Shown here: in pieces, positions 8,687 through 16,626 of the stretch
Position numbering within the stretch: position 1 is the stretch's first letter
Layout: the number at the start of each line of letters is the position of its first letter
Assembly: GCF_030158565.1 (NCBI RefSeq)
Contig: NZ_JAOASQ010000047.1
Coordinates: 1 to 42,351 of the forward strand
From: Limnohabitans sp.
GTDB taxonomy: Bacteria > Pseudomonadota > Gammaproteobacteria > Burkholderiales > Burkholderiaceae_C
DNA: 42,351 bases
Direction: 5' to 3'
The notes under the pieces: model-generated
The model's database searches: none
Seen by the model: only the letters and a program-made list of their open reading frames with translations
What the model was told of the DNA's origin: nothing
Made by a program: the position numbers and the translations under genes

Positions 8687-8899
8687 GGTTGATTCCTCAG
8701 GTCTGTGTGGATGAAATTCGCAAAATTTGCCAATCCATTATGGAAGCCACACCACTTCCGCCCATTGGGAATAACCCGTTGAAGCGCTGTCGCCAACGCG
8801 CTTGCGAATCCATGGCCATGCACATCACAGTGACGCGCAGGGTGTGTGTTTGCACCACGCCCTGATTTGCAATTTCCATATTCCACAGAGCCCCAGAAC
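8687..8899. promoter_or_regulatory. Divergent intergenic region between the importer and catabolic operons
   Basis: These 213 bases separate livK (minus) from the citrate-synthase-like gene (plus), so promoters for both must lie here unless transcription enters from elsewhere. The segment is more AT-rich than the coding DNA around it, notably near 8716-8742 and 8863-8884. I cannot assign a convincing -35/-10 pair or a clear operator, and no regulator gene is adjacent. Co-regulation of importer and catabolic genes is an inference from the divergent layout. Confidence 0.4.
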
Positions 8900-9709
8900 A
8901 TGAGCACCACACCCGCTTCCAGCGCATTCACACCTTCGGGCTCCACGCACATGGCCATTGCCGAGGTGGACCGCATCGTCGTGCGCGGCAAAGACCTGTG
9001 CCGCGATGTGATTGGCCAGCAATCTTTCACCGCGTATTTTTTGTTTTTGTTGACGGGTGAAACCCCCAGCGACAACTTGGTGCGCGTGGCCGATGCCACC
9101 ATGGTGTCATTGGCTGAGCATGGCTTGGTGCCCTCCGTTCAAGCCGCACGCATGACCCTGGCCGCAGCGCCAGACTCGGTGCAAGGCGCCGTGGCTGCGG
9201 GCCTGCTGGGTTGCGGTCCGGTGATTTTGGGCGCCTCTGAAACAGCCGGGCACCTCTTGATCGCGATGCTGGCGCAGGCGGCGCAAGAAGACAAAACACT
9301 GGAAGACATTGCGCGCGAACGGCTGCAAGCTTTTCGCGCCGCCAAGCAAACCCTGCCCGGCTTTGGCCACCCGGTGCACAAACTCGGTGATCCACGGGCG
9401 ACCAAACTGATCGATCTGGCCAACGAATGGGGCGTCGCAGGCGAGCATGTGCGCGCCTTGCAGGCTTTGGCCTCGCACGTCGAAGGCGTCTATGGTCGGC
9501 CCTTCCCGATGAACGTGTCGGCGGCCATTCCTGCAGTGTTGCTGGACGCGGGCTACCCTGCCGGTGCGCTCAAGGGCATCCCCTTGCTGGCACGCACCGC
9601 ATCGTTGGTGGCGCACATTCTGGAGGAGCAAACCCGACCCATTGGCTTCAAGCTCGCCAGCGCCGCCGAGCATGCCATGACCTACGACGGCCCGCCCGTG
9701 GCCCGCTGA
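8900..9709 (+). CDS. Citrate synthase-fold protein, citryl-CoA lyase-like
   Basis: A 269-residue protein of the citrate synthase / citryl-CoA lyase family. It is much shorter than citrate synthase (about 370-430 residues) and close to free-standing citryl-CoA lyases. The hallmark GFGHPVHKLGDPR (154-166) is present, with H157 matching the second catalytic His. Two other catalytic positions look altered: the GPLHGGAN block reads GPVILGAS (106-113), so the first His is Ile, and the NVD block reads NVS (205-207), so the Asp is Ser. The ATG at 8900 was chosen over upstream in-frame starts because the family similarity begins after it. A CoA-ester lyase or condensing role fits the CoA ligase next door, but activity is uncertain. 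Confidence 0.72.
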   Translation: MSTTPASSAFTPSGSTHMAIAEVDRIVVRGKDLCRDVIGQQSFTAYFLFLLTGETPSDNLVRVADATMVSLAEHGLVPSVQAARMTLAAAPDSVQGAVAAGLLGCGPVILGASETAGHLLIAMLAQAAQEDKTLEDIARERLQAFRAAKQTLPGFGHPVHKLGDPRATKLIDLANEWGVAGEHVRALQALASHVEGVYGRPFPMNVSAAIPAVLLDAGYPAGALKGIPLLARTASLVAHILEEQTRPIGFKLASAAEHAMTYDGPPVAR

Positions 9710-9724
9710 ACCCGGTTGCACACC

Positions 9725-11341
9725 ATGACCACAACAACGCTTTTGGCGCCTTTGGAAGTGCTTCGCCAATTTGATGCGCACGACTTCTCGATCGATCAAT
9801 TTTTCCAGGCACGGCTTCGCCGATTGGGCGATCAGCCCATGGTGGAGTACCAGGGCACCGTCATGAGCTGGCAAGCTTGTGCCGAACAAGCCGACCGTGC
9901 CGTGGCCTGGTTGCTAGCGCGCGGCGTGCAAGCGGGCGACCGCATCGGGCTCATGGCCTACAACCATCCGGCGACGGTGGTCTTGCTCAATGCCTGTGCA
10001 CGTGTGGGCGCGATCCTGGTGCCCTGCAATCCCGAGTTCGAAGCACGCGAGGCCCAATACATTTTTGAGCATGCGGGCGTGCGCGGCGTGATTTGCTCAC
10101 CCGAAGCCCTGAGCAAAGTGCAAGAGGCCACTTGCCAGATGAACGCTGTGCCTTGGCAAGTGGTGATCGAGCACGATCAGCCCGGGGGTGAAATATCTTT
10201 GCTGCATCAATGGCAAGACTGCACACCGGACCGCAGCACGCGCACAGGCACGGCCGACAGCACCTGCATGATCATCTACACCTCAGGGACCACCGGGTTC
10301 CCCAAAGGGGTGATGCACAGCCAGCGCAGCTACTTGCTCACGGCCGAAGCCTTTGTGCACCGCATGTATTTGCAGCCCGATGAGCGTCTGATGTGTGTGC
10401 TGCCGCTGTTCCACATCAATGCGTTGATGTACTCGCTGGGCGGCGCCATGGCGTGCGGTGGCACTTTGATCTTGATCCGCCGTTTTTCTGCATCCACTTT
10501 CTGGCAACAAGCCGCCGAGACCCGCGCCACCGAGGTCAATGTGATCATGTCGGCAGCGGCGATTTTGGCGCGCAGACCGATCGAAGAATTTGCCCCCCAT
10601 CACAGCCTGCGCAAGATGTTTTTGGCGCCGCTCAATCGCGATTTGCTGGACACTTTCCAGCAACGCTTTCATGTGCCGGTGTTGATCGAGTGCTATGGCA
10701 TGACCGAGATCCCCGGCGTGCTGAGCAACCCTTTCATGGGCCCTCACAAACTGGGCAGCATGGGCTGCATATCACCGCACCCCGATCCGGCCATTGCATG
10801 GCCAGAAGTTCGCGTGATGGGTGAAGACGGACAAGAATTGCCCATCGGCGAAGTGGGCGAGCTGGCCGTCAAGACACCCACCCTGATGCAGGGCTACTTC
10901 AAAGACCCCGAGCAAACGGCGGCCAGCTTCCAGGACGGCTGGTTCCTCACCGGCGACTTGGTGCGGCGCGATGCCGACGATTTCCTGTTTTTCTTCACAC
11001 GCAAGAAAGACATCATCCGCCGCCGCGGCGAAAACATCTCGGGCGCCGAGATCGATTCGGCCATCGGCAGCCATCCGGACATCCTCGAATGCGCCTCAAT
11101 CGGTGTGGCGTCTGACCTGGGCGAAGAAGAAATTTTGTTGGCCGTGGTGCCCCGTCCCGGCACGGCCGTCACGCCCGAAGTCGTGCATGCCTATGCCCAG
11201 TTGCACCTGTCGCCCATCAAGCGCCCCCGCTACATCGTCATGGTCGACAGTCTGCCGCACACCGGCTCCATGAAGATCGCCAAATTCAGACTCAAACCCG
11301 CAGACAACTTGCGCCGTCAGGCCACCGATTTTTCATCCTAG
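9725..11341 (+). CDS. AMP-binding acyl-CoA ligase (CaiC-like)
   Basis: A 538-residue adenylate-forming enzyme that would activate a carboxylic acid with ATP and CoA. The phosphate loop YTSGTTGFPKGVMHS lies near residues 183-197, the adenine motif ECYGMTE near 321, and TGDLVRRD with the hinge region near 410-420. The catalytic lysine is expected near the C-terminus, in GSMKIAKFRLKP. The closest resemblance I recognise is to the crotonobetaine/carnitine-CoA ligase and medium-chain acyl-CoA ligase groups; the substrate is unknown. The ATG at 9725 is preferred to an in-frame TTG nine bases earlier. It sits between the citryl-CoA-lyase-like gene (15-base gap) and the dioxygenase (11-base gap), so an operon is likely. 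Confidence 0.85.
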   Translation: MTTTTLLAPLEVLRQFDAHDFSIDQFFQARLRRLGDQPMVEYQGTVMSWQACAEQADRAVAWLLARGVQAGDRIGLMAYNHPATVVLLNACARVGAILVPCNPEFEAREAQYIFEHAGVRGVICSPEALSKVQEATCQMNAVPWQVVIEHDQPGGEISLLHQWQDCTPDRSTRTGTADSTCMIIYTSGTTGFPKGVMHSQRSYLLTAEAFVHRMYLQPDERLMCVLPLFHINALMYSLGGAMACGGTLILIRRFSASTFWQQAAETRATEVNVIMSAAAILARRPIEEFAPHHSLRKMFLAPLNRDLLDTFQQRFHVPVLIECYGMTEIPGVLSNPFMGPHKLGSMGCISPHPDPAIAWPEVRVMGEDGQELPIGEVGELAVKTPTLMQGYFKDPEQTAASFQDGWFLTGDLVRRDADDFLFFFTRKKDIIRRRGENISGAEIDSAIGSHPDILECASIGVASDLGEEEILLAVVPRPGTAVTPEVVHAYAQLHLSPIKRPRYIVMVDSLPHTGSMKIAKFRLKPADNLRRQATDFSS

Positions 11342-11352
11342 AAAGTTCCATC

Positions 11353-12249
11353 ATGAGCGATACCCCCAACACCACCGAACACCGCTACGACGCCTTGCAC
11401 CTGATCACCGAAGAGGTGCTGGCGCGTTACTCGAAAACGCCCGATCCACGGCTGCGTGAGCTGATGCTGTCCTTGATCAAGCACATCCACAGCTTTGCCA
11501 AAGAGGTCAAACTCACCTCAGAGGAATGGGCATTCACCATGAGCTTTCTGGAAGAGACCGGCAAATGGTGCTCACCGGGCCGCAACGAATTCATGATCTT
11601 TTCGGACGCCTTTGGCCTGTCCATGCTGACCGTCACGCAAGACTACCCCCGTCCGGAACACGCCACGGAGCCCACCTTGGTCGGCCCCTTTCTGCTCGAG
11701 AATGCGCCCCAGTTTGCGATGGGCGAAGACATCAGTGCAGGTGCGGCCGGCACGCCCATGTATGCACAAGGCCAGATCTTGGACATCCACGGTCAACCCG
11801 TGGCGAATGCCGTGATCGATGTGTGGCATTCGGACGATCGGGGGCTGTACGACGTGCAAGATGGGATTGAAGAAAACGGGCCTTGGGCGCGAGCCGCCCT
11901 CACCACAGGTGCCGACGGACGCTACAGCTTCTGGTCGGTTTTGCCAGTGGACTACCCCGTCCCGCAAGACGGCACCGCCATCCAGATGCTCCAGGCCACC
12001 ACCGGCAGAAGCTGGCGCCCTGCGCATTTGCACTTCCGCATTCAGGCCCCTGGCCAGCGTCCACTGATCACCCACATCTTTGACCGCACCAGCAAGAACC
12101 TCTACAGCGATGCCGTGTTTGGCGTTCGCCCCTCCTTGATCGCCGACTTCAAGCCCCAGACCCCTGGCCAGGCGCCAGATGGCAAAGTCATGGACCGGGA
12201 CTTCTTCACCCTGGAATACAACTTCATCATGACCGATGCTTTGAAATGA
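11353..12249 (+). CDS. Intradiol ring-cleavage dioxygenase, hydroxyquinol 1,2-dioxygenase type
   Basis: A 298-residue non-haem Fe(III) dioxygenase with the helical N-terminal dimerisation domain of catechol/hydroxyquinol 1,2-dioxygenases (about 15-100) and the catalytic beta-sandwich after it. The four iron ligands are visible: Y166 (GLYDVQ), Y201 (DYPVPQDG), and H225 and H227 (RPAHLHFRI). This class opens 1,2-dihydroxy or 1,2,4-trihydroxy benzenes between the hydroxyls, giving muconate or maleylacetate. No maleylacetate reductase or cycloisomerase is present in the window. The first ATG follows the ligase stop by 11 bases. Catechol or chlorocatechol dioxygenase activity is possible; hydroxyquinol is favoured by overall resemblance. 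Confidence 0.87.
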   Translation: MSDTPNTTEHRYDALHLITEEVLARYSKTPDPRLRELMLSLIKHIHSFAKEVKLTSEEWAFTMSFLEETGKWCSPGRNEFMIFSDAFGLSMLTVTQDYPRPEHATEPTLVGPFLLENAPQFAMGEDISAGAAGTPMYAQGQILDIHGQPVANAVIDVWHSDDRGLYDVQDGIEENGPWARAALTTGADGRYSFWSVLPVDYPVPQDGTAIQMLQATTGRSWRPAHLHFRIQAPGQRPLITHIFDRTSKNLYSDAVFGVRPSLIADFKPQTPGQAPDGKVMDRDFFTLEYNFIMTDALK

Positions 12250-12387
12250 GCGACTTCGCGTTGCGGTCTGGCGCAATCGCTGGCCAGCATGCGAAGAAGC
12301 CACCCCTTGGAGGCACACAATAATCGGCTTGCTTTCAGCCGCTGGCCGATCAATTTTTTTCACCATGTTTTCCCAATTCACCACAAG

Positions 12388-12939
12388 ATGACACGCCCCT
12401 CTGAACTCGAAACCTGGATCGAAGAAGAACGCGTGGTGCGTGCCCGCCTGGACGCTGGCGTGGGTCCTGGCGTGGCATCGCGTGAGCAGACGGCAGGCAA
12501 GACAGGTCTGGACGTCATGCAAGGCTTGCTGTCGGGTGAACTACCTTACGCCAGCATCGCCAAGACTTTGAACTTCGTGCTGGTGGAGGTGAGTGAAGGC
12601 CAAGCCATCTTTCAGGGCACGCCCGGGCTGGACCACATGAACCCGCTGGGCACGGTGCACGGCGGCTGGTTTGCCACCTTGCTCGACTCGGCCCTGGGCT
12701 GTGCCGTGCACACCATGATGCCGCCGGGGCGAAGTTACACCACAGCCGAATTGAGCGTGAAGCTGGTCAAGGCCCTCACCCCCAAAGTGCAGCGCGTGCG
12801 GGCCATTGGCCAAGTGGTGCACTGCGGCCGCCAACTGGCCACCGCCGAAGCCCGCCTGGTCGGCCCCGATGGCACGCTGTACGCGCATGCCAGCACGGCC
12901 TGTCTGGTTTTTGAAATGCCGGGGAAAACTGCTGCCTGA
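12388..12939 (+). CDS. PaaI-family hotdog thioesterase
   Basis: A 183-residue hotdog-fold acyl-CoA thioesterase. The conserved core NPLGTVHGGWFATLLDSALG (around residues 85-104) holds the HGG motif of the active site of PaaI/YbgC-like enzymes. About 60 N-terminal residues precede the core, longer than the minimal 140-residue family. The ATG at 12388 is chosen because upstream in-frame codons run through a segment unlike coding sequence. It lies 138 bases after the dioxygenase, so it may have its own promoter or be the last gene of the catabolic cluster. It could release CoA from aromatic or hydroxyaryl-CoA intermediates, but the substrate is not determined. Confidence 0.8.
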   Translation: MTRPSELETWIEEERVVRARLDAGVGPGVASREQTAGKTGLDVMQGLLSGELPYASIAKTLNFVLVEVSEGQAIFQGTPGLDHMNPLGTVHGGWFATLLDSALGCAVHTMMPPGRSYTTAELSVKLVKALTPKVQRVRAIGQVVHCGRQLATAEARLVGPDGTLYAHASTACLVFEMPGKTAA

Positions 12940-12984
12940 TTCGGCACGCCATGCCACCCTTCGCGCAGGGCACGGTGCATGGCC

Positions 12985-13755
12985 TCAAAGTTCAGACCCG
13001 ATCGATGGCGACATCTCGCTTCTGACTGCTCGCCACTGGGCGTGCGCGGCCCCTTGCAGGTCGGGCGGCAACTGGTGCTTGGCTTGCAAGTAATGGTGCG
13101 TGTAGACATCCAAATAAGCCTGCAAAGTCTGGGCGGCCTGAGACTCGCCTGCCAATTCCAGGCACAGCGACGCCACTTCGCTGGTGCACAAATGATCCTC
13201 CCGCCTTGAGCGGCGCAGCTGGTAGCGTGACACTTGCTCAGGGTTCAAACTGAGCACAGGCAAATGGTTCAGGTACGGGCTTTTGCGGAACATCTTGCGG
13301 GCTTCGGGCCAAGTGGCATCGAGCAAGACGAACAAGGGGCGCCGACCTTCGGACAAAACCGGCAGCTCGTGCACCACCCGCTCGGGCGCCACAAATTCGC
13401 CCGGAAACACCACAAAGGCCTGCCATTGCGGATCGGCCAGCAGCGCCAGCAAGGCGGGGTCGACCTCTGTGCGTGCCCAGGCAAAGGCGAAGGTGGCTTG
13501 CACCACATCGGCGATCAGCCAGCCGGTGTTGCTGGGCTTGAGCGGCTCGATGTCGGCCATGAGCAAACACATGCCCGCTTGCGTGGGCAGCTCGGAGTGC
13601 AGTGCGCAGATGCAGTGGCTGGGCACCAGTCGGCAGCCAGGGCAACGCTCGCCCTTGATACCACCACGGGCCATGAAGGGCTTGGCACTGCGGGCCAAGC
13701 GCTCAGAGCGCAAGCGCGAGACGGCGTGGGGCGTTTTCAAACGAGCATGTCCCAT
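12985..13755 (-). CDS. DTW-domain protein, tRNA-uridine aminocarboxypropyltransferase-like
   Basis: A 256-residue DTW-domain protein. Four cysteines near the N-terminus (C38, C41, C48, C50 in CPGCRLVPSHCIC) suggest a zinc site. The family motif is DATW at 146-149, followed by PEARKM. Family members such as E. coli TapT (YfiP) transfer the 3-amino-3-carboxypropyl group of S-adenosylmethionine to a tRNA uridine (acp3U47). The ATG at 13755 shares its A with the stop of the RIO-kinase gene (TGATG), a coupling arrangement that fixes the start; a TTG one codon upstream is less likely. It is the third gene of a VOC-RIO-DTW operon. Confidence 0.85.
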   Translation of the reverse strand: MGHARLKTPHAVSRLRSERLARSAKPFMARGGIKGERCPGCRLVPSHCICALHSELPTQAGMCLLMADIEPLKPSNTGWLIADVVQATFAFAWARTEVDPALLALLADPQWQAFVVFPGEFVAPERVVHELPVLSEGRRPLFVLLDATWPEARKMFRKSPYLNHLPVLSLNPEQVSRYQLRRSRREDHLCTSEVASLCLELAGESQAAQTLQAYLDVYTHHYLQAKHQLPPDLQGAAHAQWRAVRSEMSPSIGSEL

Positions 13756-14633
13756 CAAAGCGCCGTCGCCATGCGCAATCGGCGAGCGGCTTCTTCATCA
13801 CGCGCATCGTCGATCTCGCGCAAGACAGCCTGCATGTCCACGTCGGCTGTAGAACGCTCAAAGTGCCCGGTCAGCGGGGTCTCGTTGCTCAGCAAACCCG
13901 CTTGGTAGAGGCTCCAGATTTCTGGGCCGTACTCGGTCTGGCGTAAATCGGGGGCGAACTGCCCAAAGAAGTCACGCAGGTTGGCCACATCGCGCAGCAG
14001 CATGCGCTGGGCATGGTTGTTCCCAGCAGCGTCCACCGCTTGCGGCAAGTCGATGATGACCGGCTCGTCCACACCGGACAGATCGCCCTCGCCGGGGATG
14101 TGCGCCAGCAAGATGTTGAACTCCGACAAATCGCCATGCACCACACCCGCGCACAGCATGCGCACCACTTCGCCAATCAAGGTAGCGTGGTGCTGCTGGG
14201 CTTGCTCGGGGGTGAAGGCCACATCGTTCAGGCGCGGGGCGGCGTCGCCATGCGCGTCGGTGACCAGCTCCATGAGCAAAACACCGTCAAAAAAGTTGAA
14301 GGGCCGGGGCACGCGCACACCGGCTGCGGCCAGGCGGTAAAGCGCATCCACCTCGGCGCTTTGCCAGGCAGCTTCTTGCTCTTGCCTGCCAAACTTGCTG
14401 CCCTTGGCCATGGCCCGGGCCGAGCGAGAGTTTTTGACTTTGCGGTTTTCGGTGTAATCCACCGCCTGCCGAAAGCTGCGGTGGGTGGCTTCTTTGTAGA
14501 TTTTGGCGCAGCGGGTTTCGTCGCCGCAACGCACCACAAACACCATGGCCTCTTTGCCGCTCATGAGCTGGCGGACCACGGTGTCGATCAAACCCTCGTC
14601 AACCAGGGTTTGCAGCCTTGGCGGAGCCTTCAT
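13755..14633 (-). CDS. RIO1-like atypical serine protein kinase
   Basis: A 292-residue bacterial RIO kinase. Visible elements are the nucleotide-binding lysine region CAKIYKEATH (about 42-51), the long basic segment after it typical of RIO1 (RKVKNSRSARAMAKGSKFGR), the catalytic loop VVHGDLSEFNILL, and the metal-binding IIDLPQ, which replaces DFG of classical kinases as expected for RIO proteins. Eukaryotic RIO kinases act in ribosome maturation; the bacterial substrates are largely unknown. Its start overlaps the VOC gene stop by 4 bases (ATGA) and its stop overlaps the DTW gene start, so it is made together with a tRNA-modification protein. An RNA or ribosome role is plausible but inferred. 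Confidence 0.87.
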   Translation of the reverse strand: MKAPPRLQTLVDEGLIDTVVRQLMSGKEAMVFVVRCGDETRCAKIYKEATHRSFRQAVDYTENRKVKNSRSARAMAKGSKFGRQEQEAAWQSAEVDALYRLAAAGVRVPRPFNFFDGVLLMELVTDAHGDAAPRLNDVAFTPEQAQQHHATLIGEVVRMLCAGVVHGDLSEFNILLAHIPGEGDLSGVDEPVIIDLPQAVDAAGNNHAQRMLLRDVANLRDFFGQFAPDLRQTEYGPEIWSLYQAGLLSNETPLTGHFERSTADVDMQAVLREIDDARDEEAARRLRMATAL

Positions 14634-15007
14634 CCAGGGCGATGCAAGACGCAGATCTTGTGGCCGTCCGGGTCGCGCAGATAAGCCAGGTAGAGCTTGC
14701 CTGCAGGGCCTTCACGGAAACCGGGTGGGTCTTCGCAAGTCACGCCGCCATGGGCAATGCCTGCAGCGTGGAAGGCATCAGCTTGCTCGATCGAAGTGGC
14801 TTTGAACCCATAGGTGCTGCCGTTGCCCACGCTCGCGGCTTCGCCATTGATGGGCGTGGTGATGCCAAACGAACCGGCGGGACTGCGGTAAAAATAACGG
14901 TTGTTGTTGCCCACCCCCGGGGCCTGCCCCAAGGTGCCCAACACGGCGTCGTAAAACTTTTTAGAGGCTTCGAGGTCTTTCACCCCGACCATGACATGGC
15001 TGAACAT
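14630..15007 (-). CDS. VOC (glyoxalase/bleomycin resistance fold) protein
   Basis: A 125-residue vicinal-oxygen-chelate domain protein beginning MFSHVMVGVKDLEASKKFYD and ending LAYLRDPDGHKICVLHRPG, the usual beta-alpha-beta-beta-beta halves. H4 and the C-terminal segment could supply metal ligands. It resembles small cytosolic VOC proteins of unknown substrate often labelled glyoxalase or fosfomycin-resistance-like; I do not assign an activity. The start ATG at 15007 is preferred over one four codons upstream because GGGGA sits 7 bases before it. It is the first gene of the VOC-RIO-DTW operon and is divergent from gloA. Confidence 0.82.
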   Translation of the reverse strand: MFSHVMVGVKDLEASKKFYDAVLGTLGQAPGVGNNNRYFYRSPAGSFGITTPINGEAASVGNGSTYGFKATSIEQADAFHAAGIAHGGVTCEDPPGFREGPAGKLYLAYLRDPDGHKICVLHRPG

Positions 15008-15249
15008 TGCAATCCCCATTGAATGAAGTCCGATATTGGACCTGTCGATTGTGGACCATGTGCTGTGTCTATTGAGTGGCTTGGGGATGAGGCGGCATGC
15101 ATGCCGTCGCCCAAGGGATTGCACCGCCAAGCGCTATGGGGCAAGCTACGCGCTTGAGACCATCTCAGTCCCCCATCGCTGTCCCCACAAAGGCCTGCCT
15201 TTGCAATGGCCTTGGATAAAAAACGACTCTTCACCCTTGGATCCATCTC

Positions 15250-15660
15250 ATGAGACTTCTTCACACCATGCTGCGCGTCGGCAACTTGCAACGCGCCATC
15301 GACTTTTACACCCAGGTGCTCGGCATGAAACTGCTGCGCACCTCGGAAAACCCGGAGTACAAATACTCGCTGGCGTTTGTGGGCTACGGCAACAACCCCG
15401 ACCATGCCGAGCTGGAACTGACCTACAACTGGGGCACGGAAAGTTACGACATGGGCACGGCCTACGGTCACATCGCGCTGGGCGTGCCCGATGCGTATGC
15501 GGCTTGCGAGAAGATCAAAGCCGCGGGGGGCAACGTGACCCGCGAACCCGGCCCCGTCAAAGGCGGCACCACCGTGATCGCCTTTGTCACCGACCCCGAT
15601 GGCTACAAGGTCGAGCTGATCCAAAGGGCCGAGTACGCGGCTGGGCAAGGTCTGGGCTGA
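15250..15660 (+). CDS. gloA: Lactoylglutathione lyase (glyoxalase I)
   Basis: A 136-residue glyoxalase I that converts the hemithioacetal of methylglyoxal and glutathione to S-lactoylglutathione. The four metal ligands of the E. coli enzyme occur at the same numbers: H5 (LLHTML), E56 ([10 protein letters not shown]), H74 (GHIALG) and E122 (KVELIQR). The short form without insertions indicates a nickel-type enzyme. The ATG at 15250 is the only reasonable start; no strong Shine-Dalgarno is seen. It stands alone, divergent from the VOC operon and followed by palindromic repeats that may end its transcript. Confidence 0.95.
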   Translation: MRLLHTMLRVGNLQRAIDFYTQVLGMKLLRTSENPEYKYSLAFVGYGNNPDHAELELTYNWGTESYDMGTAYGHIALGVPDAYAACEKIKAAGGNVTREPGPVKGGTTVIAFVTDPDGYKVELIQRAEYAAGQGLG

Positions 15661-15733
15661 AGCGGCAGGCCCCGTTCAGCCAATGTCCCCTTCGATCTGT
15701 TCACCTACTGTCAACCACGACTTGATCACCCAC

Positions 15734-15935
15734 TGTCACCCCCGACTTGATCGGGGGTCCATGCCTTCGACTGCCATGGATACCCGGTCAAGCCGGGTAT
15801 GACATATGGGGCGGGTCATGACACATTCACCCGATGTCACTCGCTGTCATCCGATGCCCCCCTCTGTCACCCCCGACTTGATCGGGGGTCCATGCCTTCG
15901 ACTGTCATGGATACCCGATCAAGTCGGGTATGACA
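15734..15935. repeat. Two copies of the palindromic repeat element
   Basis: Two 71-bp copies, 15734-15804 and 15865-15935, lie in the 318-bp gap between gloA and eda. Each consists of two facing hairpins: arms CCCCCGA/TCGGGGG around loop CTTGA, then a second hairpin around TCAAG. The second hairpin is TACCCGG/CCGGGTA in copy one and TACCCGA/TCGGGTA in copy two, a compensated base-pair change. Further decayed fragments (15717-15733 and 15838-15852) suggest older insertions. Nothing else is recognisable in the gap. The hairpins could also help end gloA or eda transcripts, which converge here. Confidence 0.88.
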
Positions 15936-15978
15936 AATCAATCAGGTTTCAAACTGCCGCGCAGGACCATCGGTCAGT

Positions 15979-16626
15979 TCAGCGCGGCAGCTGACTGGCT
16001 TCGCGTGCCAACTTTTCGATGCGAGCCCAGTCGCCTTGGGCCAGTGCATCCGCTGGCACCAACCATGAGCCACCTACACACGCCACATTGGGCAGACTCA
16101 GCAAGTCATTCGCGTTTTGTTGCGTCACACCGCCCGTGGGGCAAAACTTCATATCAAAGAACGGACCGCTCCAGGCCTTGAGCATGGCGGGGCCGCCCGC
16201 CTGCATTGCCGGGAAGAACTTCAGTTCGGTGTAGCCGTCTTCTTGCGCCATCATGATTTCGCTTCCGGTGGCCACACCAGGTAACAGCGACAAACCGTTG
16301 TCGCGGCAAGCCTGCCCCACCGTTTTGGTGTAACCGGGGCTCACCGCAAAACGGGCACCGGCTTTGGCGGCTGCGGCTGCATCGGCGGCGCTGCGCACCG
16401 TGCCCGCGCCCACCACGGCACCGGGCACTTCTTTGGCGATGGCTTCCATGCAGGCCAGGGCCTGCGGGGTGCGCAGCGTGACTTCGAGCATGCGGATGCC
16501 GCCTGCAACCAAGGCACGTGCCATGGGCACGGCATGCGCCACGTCGGTGAGCACGATCACGGGGATCACAGGGGCGTCCTGCATCACTTGCAGGGCGGTC
16601 AAATTTCCACTCAGATTCACAGCCAT
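15979..16626 (-). CDS. eda: KDPG / 4-hydroxy-2-oxoglutarate aldolase
   Basis: A 215-residue class I aldolase of the Entner-Doudoroff pathway that splits KDPG into pyruvate and glyceraldehyde 3-phosphate. E48 in LEVTLRTP is the general acid/base, R52 binds phosphate or pyruvate, GAGTV is at 73-77, and the Schiff-base lysine is K136 in ELKFFPA. The TLRTP motif separates it from the DgoA encoded at 3494-4129. The ATG at 16626 lies within the last codons of edd, a 10-base overlap, so translation is coupled. It also serves the KDG kinase operon at the left end of the window. Confidence 0.95.
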   Translation of the reverse strand: MAVNLSGNLTALQVMQDAPVIPVIVLTDVAHAVPMARALVAGGIRMLEVTLRTPQALACMEAIAKEVPGAVVGAGTVRSAADAAAAAKAGARFAVSPGYTKTVGQACRDNGLSLLPGVATGSEIMMAQEDGYTELKFFPAMQAGGPAMLKAWSGPFFDMKFCPTGGVTQQNANDLLSLPNVACVGGSWLVPADALAQGDWARIEKLAREASQLPR

